Assembly (NCBI RefSeq): GCF_004346185.1
Contig: NZ_SMAI01000003.1
Coordinates: forward strand, 62,001 to 126,000
Origin: Aquabacter spiritensis
Lineage (GTDB): Bacteria; Pseudomonadota; Alphaproteobacteria; Rhizobiales; Xanthobacteraceae
Direction: 5' to 3'
Length of the DNA stretch: 64,000 nt
Shown here in pieces: positions 17,556-26,141 of the stretch (positions are counted from its first letter, which is position 1; each line of letters starts with the position of its first letter). Position numbers and translations under genes: made by a program. Below the pieces are notes generated by a model. That model was not told the origin of the DNA and did no database searches. It worked only from the letters and a program-made list of their open reading frames with translations.

Positions 17556-18544
17556 CCCGCTCTTTCATCGCCCTCCTCCTCATCGCCGTCCTCCTGGCGC
17601 TCGTGCCGTTCATGATGGACGACTTCTTCATCAATCTCTGCAGCCAGATCCTGTGCTACGCGCTGTTCGCGGTGAGCCTCAATCTCATCGTCGGCTATGG
17701 CGGCATGACCTCGCTCGGCCACGCCGCCTATTTCGGCATCGCGGCTTATGCGGTGACCTGGCTGCACACGGTCGCCGGCTGGGATCATCTGACCTCGGCG
17801 ATCGGCGCGGTCGGGGTCGCGACCGGGACCGCCGCGGTGTTCGGCGTGCTGGCGCTGCGCGCCAGCGGCCTGTCCTTCCTGATGATCACCCTCGCCCTCG
17901 GCCAGATCGTCTGGGGCGTCGCCTATCGCTGGGTGGCGCTCACCCAGGGCGACAACGGCATGCGCTTCCCCCAGCGGCCGGCCCCGTTCGGCATCGATAT
18001 CAACGGCGCGATGAGCTTCTATTACTTCTCGCTGATCGTCTTCGCGGTGTCGGTCTATGTAATCTGGCGGGTGGTGAATTCCCCGTTCGGCGCCTCGCTG
18101 CGGGGCGCCCGCGACCAGCCTCGGCGCATGCGGATGCTCGGCCACGACGTCTGGATGATCCGCTGGGCGGCGTTCGTCATGTCCGGCTTCTGGGCCGCCG
18201 TCGCCGGACTGCTGTTCGTCTATTACCAGAAGTTCGTCAGCCCCTATGCGGTCTCGCTCCAGCAGTCCGCCGAGGTGCTTCTGATGACCATTCTCGGCGG
18301 CGCCTCGACGCTGACCGGGCCGATGGTCGGCGCGATCATCGTCACTTTGGTGAAGAATGTCGCCTCGACCTATGTCGAGCGCTGGAACGCGCTGCTCGGC
18401 CTGATCTTCGTGCTCGCGGTCGTGTTCATGCCGACCGGCCTGGTTCCGGGCTTCCGCCGGCTGATCAGCCGCAAGAAGCCCGCCGCCGCCCCGGCCGACG
18501 AGACGGCCACCCCGCCCGCCGCTGCGCCGGAGCGCGCCTCATGA
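17552..18544 (+). CDS. livM: Liv-type ABC transporter permease (LivM)
   Basis: A 330-residue inner-membrane permease. LivM landmarks include AVSLNLIVGYGGMTSLGHAA near the N terminus, SFLMITLALGQIVWGVAYRW, and the coupling loop FGASLRGARDQPRRMRMLGH. Near the end is GGASTLTGPMVGAIIV. The cytoplasmic C-terminal tail (about residues 305-330) is Ala/Pro-rich. It overlaps livH at the start and livG at the stop, each by an ATGA quartet, so the permease and ATPase genes are translationally coupled. It transports whatever ligand the upstream binding protein delivers. Confidence 0.92.
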   Translation: MTRSFIALLLIAVLLALVPFMMDDFFINLCSQILCYALFAVSLNLIVGYGGMTSLGHAAYFGIAAYAVTWLHTVAGWDHLTSAIGAVGVATGTAAVFGVLALRASGLSFLMITLALGQIVWGVAYRWVALTQGDNGMRFPQRPAPFGIDINGAMSFYYFSLIVFAVSVYVIWRVVNSPFGASLRGARDQPRRMRMLGHDVWMIRWAAFVMSGFWAAVAGLLFVYYQKFVSPYAVSLQQSAEVLLMTILGGASTLTGPMVGAIIVTLVKNVASTYVERWNALLGLIFVLAVVFMPTGLVPGFRRLISRKKPAAAPADETATPPAAAPERAS

Positions 18545-19281
18545 TTCCCGCCCTCGAAATCACCGGCCTGTCGAAGCGCTTCGGCGGCCTCGTCGTCACC
18601 CGCGACATCACGATGCGGATCGCCCCGGGCGAGCGGCGGCTGATCATCGGCCCGAACGGGGCGGGGAAGACCACCCTGTTCAACCAGATCACCGGAGATC
18701 TGCGCCCGGATGCCGGCTCGGTCCGGCTGTTCGGCGAGGAATTGCTGAAGCTGCGCACCAAGGACCGGGTGGCCAAGGGCCTCGCGCGCACCTACCAGAT
18801 CCTCACTTTGTTTCCGCAGGACACGCTGCTGCACAATGTCGTCCTGGCGCTGCTCGGTCTGCGCGGCGAGCGCTGGGATTTCTGGCGCGCGCTGCGGCGC
18901 CGCTCGGAACTGTTCGACCTCGCGCACGACGCGCTCACCCAGGTCGGGCTCGGGGGGAGCGGCGACCGCCTGGTCGCCGAGACCTCCTATGGCGAGCGGC
19001 GCCGGCTCGAACTCGCCATGGCGCTCGCCCAGAAGCCCAAACTGCTGCTGCTGGACGAGCCGCTCGCCGGTTTGTCCCAGAACGAGCGCAATGCGGTCAG
19101 CGCGCTCCTCACCACCATTCCACGCGACGTCACCATCGTGATGATCGAGCACGACATGGACGTGGCGCTCGCCTTTGCCGAGCAGATCACCGTGCTGCAT
19201 TTCGGCGAGGTGATCGTCGAGGGCACGCGCGCCGAAGTCGTGGCGGACCCGCGCACCCGGGAGATCTATCTTGGCGAGTGA
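18541..19281 (+). CDS. livG: Liv-type ABC transporter ATP-binding protein (LivG)
   Basis: A 246-residue ATPase subunit. Walker A is GPNGAGKTT near residue 38, the Q-loop is in ARTYQILTLFP, and Walker B is KLLLLDEPLAGLS. The signature reads TSYGERRRLELA instead of the usual LSYGxQRRLEIA; the Ser-Tyr-Gly core is kept. The switch histidine is in MIEHDMDVAL. The ATG overlaps the livM stop as ATGA, and the livF TTG start lies inside its last codons. It powers the importer together with LivF. Confidence 0.92.
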   Translation: MIPALEITGLSKRFGGLVVTRDITMRIAPGERRLIIGPNGAGKTTLFNQITGDLRPDAGSVRLFGEELLKLRTKDRVAKGLARTYQILTLFPQDTLLHNVVLALLGLRGERWDFWRALRRRSELFDLAHDALTQVGLGGSGDRLVAETSYGERRRLELAMALAQKPKLLLLDEPLAGLSQNERNAVSALLTTIPRDVTIVMIEHDMDVALAFAEQITVLHFGEVIVEGTRAEVVADPRTREIYLGE

Positions 19282-19984
19282 CATCCTCGAACTCACCGAC
19301 GTGCACGCTTATTACGGCGACAGCCACGTCCTGCACGGCATCAGCTTCGCGCTGAAGGAGGGCCGGCTGCTCGGCCTGCTCGGGCGCAACGGCGCCGGCA
19401 AGACCACCTGCATGAGCACCATCATGGGCTTTCTCGCGACCCGCGAGGGGGCGATCCGCCTCAATGGCGAGAAGATCAGCGGCAACAGCCCCGAGGCGAT
19501 CGCGCGCAACGGCGTCTGCCTGGTGCCGCAGGGGCGACGGATCTTCCGCTCGCTCACCGTGAAGGAAAATCTCCAGGTCGCCGCCCAGACCCCGGGCGGG
19601 CGCACCGCCTGGACGCTGGCGCGGGTGTTCGACATTTTCCCGCGCCTGAAGGAGCGCCAGAGCCAGTTCGCCGGCTCGCTCTCCGGCGGCGAGCAGCAGA
19701 TGCTGGCGATCGGCCGCGCCTTGATGGGCAATCCCCGCGTGCTCTTGATGGACGAGCCGTCCGAAGGCCTCGCGCCCCAGATCGTCGCCGATGTCGGCCG
19801 CACCATCGCGATGCTGAAGGCCGAAGGCCTCTCGATCGTGCTGGTCGAACAGAACATCAAGATGACGCTGAACCTTGCGGATGACATCGTGATCATCAAT
19901 ACCGGACAAGTGGTGTTTTCCGGCTCCGCCGGAGACGCCGCGGCCGACCAGCGACTCATTTCGCAGCATCTCGGCGTGTTCTGA
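19271..19984 (+). CDS. livF: Liv-type ABC transporter ATP-binding protein (LivF)
   Basis: A 237-residue ATPase subunit with Walker A GRNGAGKTT, signature SLSGGEQQMLAIGRAL, Walker B VLLMDEPSEGLAP and switch segment IVLVEQNI. VPQGRRIFRSLTVKENL is the typical LivF Q-loop region. The start appears to be a TTG at 19271, 11 bp inside livG; no ATG or GTG in frame lies near, and the sequence aligns with the family from the second residue. It completes the five-gene importer that began with the binding protein. The amidohydrolase gene follows after 37 bp and is probably on the same transcript. Confidence 0.92.
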   Translation: MASDILELTDVHAYYGDSHVLHGISFALKEGRLLGLLGRNGAGKTTCMSTIMGFLATREGAIRLNGEKISGNSPEAIARNGVCLVPQGRRIFRSLTVKENLQVAAQTPGGRTAWTLARVFDIFPRLKERQSQFAGSLSGGEQQMLAIGRALMGNPRVLLMDEPSEGLAPQIVADVGRTIAMLKAEGLSIVLVEQNIKMTLNLADDIVIINTGQVVFSGSAGDAAADQRLISQHLGVF

Positions 19985-20021
19985 CCCTCCGCCTTCTGGC
20001 CCATTTCACAGGACCCTTCCC

Positions 20022-21074
20022 ATGACCGACGTTTGGAATTCCTACGGCCCGTCCGCCGGGCGCCGTCACGGCGCGACCCCCCGGCCCCAGGGCCTCACCT
20101 TCGACATGCATGCCCATGTCGCGGTGCCCGCCGCCGCCAAGATCGTGGAAGGCCATCTCGACATCCAGACCATCCCGCTCGCCCGCTATGGCAGCCCGGA
20201 CACCAAGGCGCTGAACCAGAAGCAGGAGAAGGACCGCGCCTCGCGCATGACGCAATATGACGAGCGCCTGGCGGATCTCGACGCCGCCGGCATCGACCAG
20301 CAGCTCGTCATGTGCCCGCCCGGCCAGTGCTATTACACCGTGGCGGCCGACATCGCGGCCAAGGCCGCGCGCGTGGTGAATGACGGCATCGCGGAATATG
20401 TCGCCGGCAAGCCGGACCGCTTCGTCGGCTTCGGCACCGTGCCGCTCCAGGACGGCGCCATGGCCGCGGCCGAGCTGGACTATGTCGTGAACAGCCTGGG
20501 CTTCAAGGGCGTGCAGGTGCTCACGAACGTCCACGGCAAGGAGCTGTCGGATCCCGAATTCGCGCCCTTCTGGGCCAAGGCGGAGGAGCTGGGGGCGATC
20601 GTCACCCTGCATCCCAACGGCTTCACCGAGGCCAACCGCCTGTCGCGCTTCTATCTCAACAATGTCGTCGGCAACCCGCTCGAGACCACGCTCGCGATCC
20701 ATTATCTGATCTTCGACGGGGTGATGGAGCGCCATCCCAAGCTGAAGATCTTCGCCGTCCATGGCGGCGGCTTCGTCGGCGCCTATTCCGCCCGCATGGA
20801 CCATGCCTGGGGCGCGCGCTCGGACGTGAAGGTGATCCCGCACGCCCCGACCACCTATCTCAAGCGGATGTATTTCGACACCGTGGTGTTCTCGGTCGAG
20901 CAGCTCGAGGCGCTGGTGCGCCTGGTCGGCGTCGACCATGTCTTCATGGGGACCGATTATCCCTATGACATGGCGGACAGCGACCCGGTCGGCCACGTCA
21001 TGGCGAGCGCGCTCGACGATGCCGCCAAGGCGGCGATCTGCGGCGGCAACGCCAAGGCGCTGCTCGGTCTGTGA
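20022..21074 (+). CDS. Amidohydrolase 2 / ACMSD-like metal-dependent hydrolase or decarboxylase
   Basis: A 350-residue TIM-barrel enzyme of the amidohydrolase-2 family, which includes aminocarboxymuconate-semialdehyde decarboxylase and related non-oxidative decarboxylases. Metal ligands are visible as DMHAH (H30, H32), a histidine in TLHPNGF, one in VHGGGF, and the Asp in MGTDYPYDM. There is no signal peptide. The gene follows livF closely and precedes a zeta-class GST, an arrangement seen in aromatic or heterocycle degradation gene sets. Hydrolysis and decarboxylation are both possible for this fold; the sequence does not decide between them. Confidence 0.85.
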   Translation: MTDVWNSYGPSAGRRHGATPRPQGLTFDMHAHVAVPAAAKIVEGHLDIQTIPLARYGSPDTKALNQKQEKDRASRMTQYDERLADLDAAGIDQQLVMCPPGQCYYTVAADIAAKAARVVNDGIAEYVAGKPDRFVGFGTVPLQDGAMAAAELDYVVNSLGFKGVQVLTNVHGKELSDPEFAPFWAKAEELGAIVTLHPNGFTEANRLSRFYLNNVVGNPLETTLAIHYLIFDGVMERHPKLKIFAVHGGGFVGAYSARMDHAWGARSDVKVIPHAPTTYLKRMYFDTVVFSVEQLEALVRLVGVDHVFMGTDYPYDMADSDPVGHVMASALDDAAKAAICGGNAKALLGL

Positions 21075-21103
21075 TCCGCCGCGCCCGTGCGGCGCAGCCT
21101 CGT

Positions 21104-21131
21104 CCCATGGCCGGCTCCGGCCGGCCATGGG
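21104..21131. repeat. Perfect 12-bp-stem palindrome, ATGGCCGG type
   Basis: Arms 21104-21115 and 21120-21131 pair without mismatch around a TCCG loop, between the amidohydrolase and GST genes. There is no T-run. Its core resembles the hairpin at 16580-16601, suggesting a small repeated element or an mRNA-processing hairpin. Confidence 0.65.
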
Positions 21132-21166
21132 AGCCATTCGGATCCGGCTTTCGGGAGGACAGGGAC

Positions 21167-21814
21167 ATGACGCTCCGCATGTACGGCTTCTGGCGCTCCA
21201 TCGCCTCGTTCCGGGTCCGGGTGGCGCTCAACCTCAAGGGCCTCGCTTATGAGGAGGTCGCGCTCGACATCCTCGACGGCCGCCAGTTCACCCCGGACTT
21301 CACCGCGGTGAACGCGGCCCATGCGGTGCCGGCTCTGATCGAGGACGATGGCCATATCCTGGTCCAGTCGCTCGCCATCCTCGAATATCTCGACGAGATC
21401 CATCCCGCCCCGCCGCTGATGCCAGCGGCCCCCCGCGAGCGGGCCTATGCCCGCGCGCTCGCGCTCGCGACGGTCGCCGACACCCACCCGCTGATGGTGC
21501 CGCGCATCCGCAAGCATCTCGGCGACACGTTCGGCGCCGACGAGGCGGCGGTGAAGGCCTGGGTCGGGCACTGGATCGGCATCGGCCTCGGCACTTACGA
21601 ACGCCGGTTCGAGCAGCGCCCGCCGGCGCCCTTCGCGCTCGGCGCGGCGCCGGGCATCGCCGACATCTGCATCGCCGGCCACGCCATGAGCGCGCGGATG
21701 TTCGGCCTCGACCTGTCCGCCTATCCCCGCTTCGCGGCGCTGACCGACGCCTGCTTCGCGCTTCCCGCCTTCGCCGACGCGCACGCCCTCAAGCAGCCCG
21801 GCGCGCCGACCTGA
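21167..21814 (+). CDS. Glutathione S-transferase, zeta class (maleylacetoacetate/maleylpyruvate isomerase-like)
   Basis: A 215-residue GST. The N-terminal thioredoxin-like domain has FWRSIASFRVRVALNLKG, matching the zeta-class SSxSxRVRIALxLKG motif with Ser in the glutathione-activating place. VPALIEDDGHILVQSLAILEYLDE is the glutathione gamma-Glu-binding region. The helical domain ends with APGIADICIAGHAMSARMFG. Zeta GSTs isomerise maleylacetoacetate or maleylpyruvate in aromatic ring-cleavage routes. ATG 21167 follows GGGAGGAC. It is the last rightward gene of the cocE-liv block, and its 3' end faces the molybdenum hydroxylase operon. The exact substrate is inferred only from the family. Confidence 0.85.
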   Translation: MTLRMYGFWRSIASFRVRVALNLKGLAYEEVALDILDGRQFTPDFTAVNAAHAVPALIEDDGHILVQSLAILEYLDEIHPAPPLMPAAPRERAYARALALATVADTHPLMVPRIRKHLGDTFGADEAAVKAWVGHWIGIGLGTYERRFEQRPPAPFALGAAPGIADICIAGHAMSARMFGLDLSAYPRFAALTDACFALPAFADAHALKQPGAPT

Positions 21815-21818
21815 CGCG

Positions 21819-23933
21819 CTACCCCTCGAGCAGCGCCGCCATGATCCGCTCGCGCGTGAGCGGCAGATGCCGCAGCCGGGCGCCGAGGGCGCGGGCGACG
21901 GCATTGCCGATCGCGGCGGCGGTCGGCCCCTGCGAGACCTCGCCGAGGCCGAGCGGCGGATGGGTGGGATCGCCGATCAGCCGGGTCTCGATCTCCGGCA
22001 CTTCGGAAAAGCGCAGGATCGGATAGGTTTCCCAGCTGTTGGACGCGACCGCGCCGTCGGCGAACGTGACCTGCTCCTTCAGGGTCCAGGAGATCGCCTG
22101 GATCACGCCGCCCTCGATCTGGTTGCGCGCCCCGTCCGGATTGATCACCAGCCCGCCATCGACCGCGCACCACACGCGCGACACCCGCACCTCCTCCTCG
22201 ACCGAGAGCTCGACCGCCATGGCGAGATAGGCGGCGACATTCTTGTAGCGGGAGAAGGCGAAGCCGCGCGCGAAGCCGTCCGGCGGCGGGCTGTCCCAGT
22301 CCGCCATCTCGGCCGCCGCCGAAATCACCGCGCGGGCGCGCGGGTCCGCCATCAGTTTCAGCCGATAGGCGACCGGATCGAGCCCCGCGGCCTCCGCCGC
22401 TTCGTCGATGAAGCTTTCGAGCGCGAACACATTGGCGAAGGCGCCGAGCCCGCGCATCGAGGAGGTGCGCACCGGCGGGGCGGGAATGAAGCGGTGGACC
22501 AGCTTCTGGTGCGGCAGGTCATAGAGCAGGAAGGCGTTGCGCGAGGCGCCGCCGCCCGCCGGGTCCGGCAGGTCGGCCGGCGCCGGCGCCGGGGGCGCAT
22601 CGGCGAGCGCGGCGGCGCCGAGGAGGTTCACCCCGCCATGCGCGCCGGGCCGGCTGACATGGGTGGGGCTGACGATGTCGATGGTCCAGTCGACCGGGCG
22701 GGCGTCGGCGTCGAAGCCGGCGTCGAGGGTCACCACCATGGGGGCGCCGAACGGGGCGACGCCGAGTTCGTCCTCGCGCGTCCAGAGCACGCGGACCGGC
22801 CGCCCGGGACAGGCGAGGGCCGCGAAGGCGGCATCGAAGGCGGCATCGTCGGCGCCGTTATGGCCGTAGCAGCCGGCGCCCTGATGATGGATCACATGGA
22901 CCGCCGACACTTCCAGCCCGAGCGCGCGGGCGATGCTCGACCGCAGGAAGAACACGCCCTGCGAATGGGTCCAGACGGTGAGCCGTCCGGCCTCGAACAG
23001 CGCGAGGCCGCAGGACGGCGCGATCGAGCCATGGGCGATATAAGGTTTGGAATAGGTCGCACGGAGCCGCCGCGCCGCCGGCAGGGGTGCGCCGCGTTCG
23101 ACGATCCGCGGCGGCGCGGCCGGGCGGTCCAGCAGCGACAGCGCTTCGGCATCGCCGGGTCCGAGGTCGACGCCGCCTTCCCAGCGCGCGCGATCGCGCA
23201 AGCGCTGGAAGGCGGCCAGCACCTTGGCCTCGTCCGGCCCGATGAGGGCGACGAGATCGCCGGAGCGGTGCAGGTCCACCGCCCCGCCGCCGGCCTTCAA
23301 TGCCGCCGCTTCATCGAGTGCCACGAGCCGGGCGCCGAGGCGCGGCCGGTGCAGCACGCGGGCATGGAGCAGGCCGTCGGGGGCGAGATCCTGGATGAAC
23401 GGCGCGCCGCCGATCTTGGCCGGCAAATCGAGCCGGGGCACGTCGGTCCCCACCACTTTGAAGCGCGCCGCCGCCTTGGCCGGTGCCGCGCCGGAGGCGG
23501 TGCGGGTGAGATCGAGATCGTCCGCCACGGCCCAATAATCGAGGCCGGTCGGCAGGCCGTCCTTCAGGATGACGCCATCCTCGAGGGCGAGGGAAGCCGC
23601 GTCGCAGCCGAGGCGGCGGGCGGCCGCGTCGAGCGCCATGGCCCGCACCTCGGCGCAGACCAGCCGGATCGCGCCGCCGGACAGTTCGACCGAGCGGCTG
23701 CCGGCCGTATAGCCCTCGTCCGGCGTGGCGGCGGTGTCGCCGGTCGCGAGCTGGATCCGCGCGACCGCGACGTCGAGTTCCTCGGCCGCGATCTGCACCA
23801 GAGCGGTCAGCAGGCCCTGGCCGAGTTCCACCTTGCCGGTGCGCACCGCGACTCGGCCGGCCTCGGGAAAGCCGATCCATTGATCGAGCCGGGGATTGTC
23901 CTGGAGGCTGAGGGGGAGCGCGTTGGGGATCAT
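21819..23933 (-). CDS. Molybdenum hydroxylase large subunit (xanthine dehydrogenase family, molybdopterin-binding)
   Basis: A 704-residue molybdopterin-binding subunit. The first part resembles the nicotinate/isoquinoline oxidoreductase type (VAVRTGKVELGQGLLTAL; TAGSRSVELSG). Later segments include YIAHGSIAPSCGLA, HHQGAGCYGHNGADDAAFDA, PVRTSSMRGLG and, close to the end, GLGEVSQGPTAAAIGNAVARA with the conserved catalytic glutamate. The ATG at 23931-23933 overlaps the small-subunit stop by 4 bp; frame extension beyond it is a shadow. No FAD subunit is nearby, as in IorAB-type two-subunit enzymes that pass electrons to cytochromes. It probably hydroxylates a heterocycle or aldehyde; the substrate is unknown. 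Confidence 0.88.
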   Translation of the reverse strand: MIPNALPLSLQDNPRLDQWIGFPEAGRVAVRTGKVELGQGLLTALVQIAAEELDVAVARIQLATGDTAATPDEGYTAGSRSVELSGGAIRLVCAEVRAMALDAAARRLGCDAASLALEDGVILKDGLPTGLDYWAVADDLDLTRTASGAAPAKAAARFKVVGTDVPRLDLPAKIGGAPFIQDLAPDGLLHARVLHRPRLGARLVALDEAAALKAGGGAVDLHRSGDLVALIGPDEAKVLAAFQRLRDRARWEGGVDLGPGDAEALSLLDRPAAPPRIVERGAPLPAARRLRATYSKPYIAHGSIAPSCGLALFEAGRLTVWTHSQGVFFLRSSIARALGLEVSAVHVIHHQGAGCYGHNGADDAAFDAAFAALACPGRPVRVLWTREDELGVAPFGAPMVVTLDAGFDADARPVDWTIDIVSPTHVSRPGAHGGVNLLGAAALADAPPAPAPADLPDPAGGGASRNAFLLYDLPHQKLVHRFIPAPPVRTSSMRGLGAFANVFALESFIDEAAEAAGLDPVAYRLKLMADPRARAVISAAAEMADWDSPPPDGFARGFAFSRYKNVAAYLAMAVELSVEEEVRVSRVWCAVDGGLVINPDGARNQIEGGVIQAISWTLKEQVTFADGAVASNSWETYPILRFSEVPEIETRLIGDPTHPPLGLGEVSQGPTAAAIGNAVARALGARLRHLPLTRERIMAALLEG

Positions 23934-24397
23934 GGCGTCTCGCCCCGAAGGGTGGCGGCGGCGCGGGCCACGGCGCGCAGCATGCGCTCGTGGGCGCCGC
24001 AGCGGCACAGATGAGGATCGAGCGCGGCGACGATCTCGGCGCGCGAGGGCGAAAGCGTGCGATCGAGCAGCGCCTTGGCCGACATCAGGATGCCGGAGAG
24101 GCAATAGCCGCACTGCCCGGCCTGTTCGGCGAGAAAGGCCGCGCGGAGCGGATGGTCGGCGAGGCCCTCGGCGGTCTCCACCGCGCGCCCCGCCGCCGCG
24201 CCCGCCGGCAAAGTGCAGGCATAGGCCGGCGCGCCGTCCACCAGCACCATGCAGGCGCCGCACTGTTCCGCGCCGCAGCCGAACCGCGTCGCCTTCAGAT
24301 CGAGGACGTTGCGCAGCACATGGAGGAGCGGGGCGTCGTCGTCGGCGTGGGCGGTGCGCGGCGTCCCATTCACCCGGAATGCGATCTCAAGCGCCAT
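23930..24397 (-). CDS. Molybdenum hydroxylase small subunit, 2 x [2Fe-2S]
   Basis: A 155-residue iron-sulfur subunit. The plant-ferredoxin-like N-terminal cluster motif GCGAEQCGACMV and a later Cys (YACTLP) bind one [2Fe-2S]. The C-terminal helical domain has GQCGYCLSGILM and HLCRCGAHERML for the second. This is the CoxS/IorA pattern. It precedes the large-subunit gene with an ATGA overlap, ensuring equal synthesis. The ribosome site is GAGGAG. It is 49 bp downstream of the CMD-like gene and is probably in its transcript, which starts at the operator-B promoter. It moves electrons from the molybdenum site to an external acceptor. Confidence 0.92.
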   Translation of the reverse strand: MALEIAFRVNGTPRTAHADDDAPLLHVLRNVLDLKATRFGCGAEQCGACMVLVDGAPAYACTLPAGAAAGRAVETAEGLADHPLRAAFLAEQAGQCGYCLSGILMSAKALLDRTLSPSRAEIVAALDPHLCRCGAHERMLRAVARAAATLRGETP

Positions 24398-24446
24398 AGG
24401 ATCTCCTCAAGCGGGCGGGACAGGAGGCCGGGACGAAGCCGGCCGG

Positions 24447-24983
24447 TCAGGCTTCGCCCTGGGGCGGCACGCGATAGATGCGCAGACAGATGGCGAGCAT
24501 CGAGTAATAGCCGAGCAGCCCGGCCAGCTCGACCACCGCCTTCTCGCCAAAGCGCGCCTGCGCCTGCGCGAACAGGTCGTCCGGCACGTCGTTGGTGGCG
24601 AAATAGGTCTTGGCGAAGCGATAGATGAGCGCGTCGTCGGCATCCTCGAAGACCGGCTCCTCGTCCTTCTCCAGCGCGGCGATCACGGTCTCGGGCAGAC
24701 CCGCTTTGCGCGCCTCGTGCACATGGACCGACCATTCATAGACCGCGTCCCAATGGCGTGCCACCACCAGGATGGCGAGCTCCGACTGGCGCGGCGTGAA
24801 TTCCGTGCCATAGCGGCAGAACACGCCGAGCGCCTGGGACTTTTCCGCCAGCTCCGCGCTGCCGAGGAGCAGATGATAGATGTAGGGCACGGTCTTGCGC
24901 GGGCCGGAGGCGATGGCGTCGAACACCTGCTTCTGGGCCGGGCTGAGGGCGGTGGGGTCGAGTTCCTTGAAGCGCTTGGTCAC
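24447..24983 (-). CDS. Carboxymuconolactone decarboxylase (AhpD-like) family protein
   Basis: A 178-residue protein of the CMD/AhpD-like all-helical superfamily. The characteristic core is ELAILVVARHWDAVYEWSVHVHEARKAG read in two overlapping pieces: ELAILVVARHWDAVYEW and VHVHEARKAGL. The AhpD CxxC pair is absent, so peroxiredoxin-reductase activity is unlikely; the VHVHEA histidines resemble the decarboxylase side. The start is GTG (24981-24983) after AAGGA. It is the first gene of a leftward operon with the two molybdenum hydroxylase subunits. Its role in that pathway is unknown; decarboxylation or lactone chemistry is plausible. Confidence 0.82.
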   Translation of the reverse strand: MTKRFKELDPTALSPAQKQVFDAIASGPRKTVPYIYHLLLGSAELAEKSQALGVFCRYGTEFTPRQSELAILVVARHWDAVYEWSVHVHEARKAGLPETVIAALEKDEEPVFEDADDALIYRFAKTYFATNDVPDDLFAQAQARFGEKAVVELAGLLGYYSMLAICLRIYRVPPQGEA

Positions 24984-25089
24984 GCGAGATCCTTCCCGAT
25001 GGGGCGCGGTCGCCGGGGGCCTGAGAAGGAGCAGCCGGCGCGCTTCTGCGCAAGCCCCGGCTCCGGCCCCGGCCGCGGCATTTTTCTGT

Positions 25090-25128
25090 TTATCGCTCGA
25101 TAATTCTTGCCCGGCTTCGGCTTGTCAA
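25090..25128 (-). promoter_or_regulatory. Leftward promoter overlapped by operator B
   Basis: Read leftward: TTGACA (25128-25123), 17 bp, AATTAT (25105-25100), a good sigma-70-like promoter for the CMD-molybdenum hydroxylase operon. TTATCGCTCGATAA (25090-25103) overlaps the -10 and differs at one base from the perfect palindrome upstream of the cyclase gene. This position fits repression. The rightward dehydrogenase starts 131 bp away. Confidence 0.6.
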
Positions 25129-25233
25129 TTATGGCCGATGCCCTGAGGGCTCAGCCCCGCCGAAGCGAACACGCACATCAACGAGGAGCGTCCGAAGCGC
25201 CGCCAGATCGCGCCGGGCGTCGAGGAGACAAAC

Positions 25234-26133
25234 ATGAGCGGCACTGCGCAGCGCCCGACCGTGGGCGTGGTCGGACTTGGAATCATGGGCTTCTCCTATG
25301 CCCGCAATCTGCGGGAAGCGGGATTCCCGGTGATCGGATTCGACGTCGCCGAGGCGCCTCTGAAGGCGCTGGCCGAGCTTGGCGGAGAGGCCGCCGCTTC
25401 GCCCAAGGCGCTCGCCGAAAAGGCCGACGTGATCCTGATCGCCCTCGCTTCGGTCGATGCGCTCAAGGCGGCCTGCGGCGGTGCCGAGGGCATGATCCAC
25501 ACCATCCGGCCCGGAACGGTGGTGTGCGAGATGGGCACCTTCCCGATGTATGCCAAGACCTATGTGCGCGACCTGTTCGAGCCGAAGGGCGTGCCGGTGC
25601 TCGATTGCCCGGTGTCCGGTACCGGCGCCCAGGCGGCGGTGCGCGACCTCGTGGTCTATGCGTCGGGCGACGAAGCGGCGGCGGCGCGGATCCGTCCGGT
25701 GTTCGACGGCTTCGCCCGCAACACCCGCTATGTCGGGGCGTTCGGCGCCGGCATCAAGCTGAAGTTCGTCGCGAACCTGCTCGTCACCATCCACAATCTC
25801 GCGACCGCCGAGGCGCTGCTGATGGCCGAGCAGTCCGGGCTCGATCTCGACATGGTGTTCGAGGCGATCCGCGACGGCGCCGGCAATTCGCGCATGTTCG
25901 AGGTGCGCGGGCCGATGATGATCAAGGAGCAGTACCAGCCGGCGACCATGAAGATGGACGTCTACATGAAGGACCTGACGCTCATCACCGAATTCGCCCG
26001 CGACGTGCGCACGCCGACGCCGCTGATGAATGCCAGCGTGCCCTTCTATGTCGCCGCTCTCGCCGCCGGCCGGGACGCCGACGACACCGCCGCCCTCTAT
26101 GCGGTGCTCAAAGAGATGACGCAGAAGAAGTGA
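25234..26133 (+). CDS. NAD(P)-dependent beta-hydroxyacid dehydrogenase
   Basis: A 299-residue member of the 3-hydroxyisobutyrate dehydrogenase superfamily. It has VGVVGLGIMGFSYARNL at the N terminus, DCPVSGTGAQAAVRDL for substrate binding, the catalytic lysine in GIKLKFVANLLV, and RDGAGNSRMFEVRGPMM. An Asp after the second strand (VIGFDVAE) suggests NAD preference, unlike the paralogue at 12.3 kb. GAGGAG precedes the ATG. It stands alone between the divergent CMD operon and the convergent tetR gene, separated from tetR by a strong hairpin. The substrate is unknown; it probably oxidises a hydroxyacid made by the surrounding pathway. Confidence 0.87.
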   Translation: MSGTAQRPTVGVVGLGIMGFSYARNLREAGFPVIGFDVAEAPLKALAELGGEAAASPKALAEKADVILIALASVDALKAACGGAEGMIHTIRPGTVVCEMGTFPMYAKTYVRDLFEPKGVPVLDCPVSGTGAQAAVRDLVVYASGDEAAAARIRPVFDGFARNTRYVGAFGAGIKLKFVANLLVTIHNLATAEALLMAEQSGLDLDMVFEAIRDGAGNSRMFEVRGPMMIKEQYQPATMKMDVYMKDLTLITEFARDVRTPTPLMNASVPFYVAALAAGRDADDTAALYAVLKEMTQKK

Positions 26134-26141
26134 GGCCCGCG

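Noticed and set aside
23933..24263. Longer N terminus of the molybdenum hydroxylase large subunit
   Set aside because: The extension is the alternative frame of the small subunit, which has full iron-sulfur motifs.
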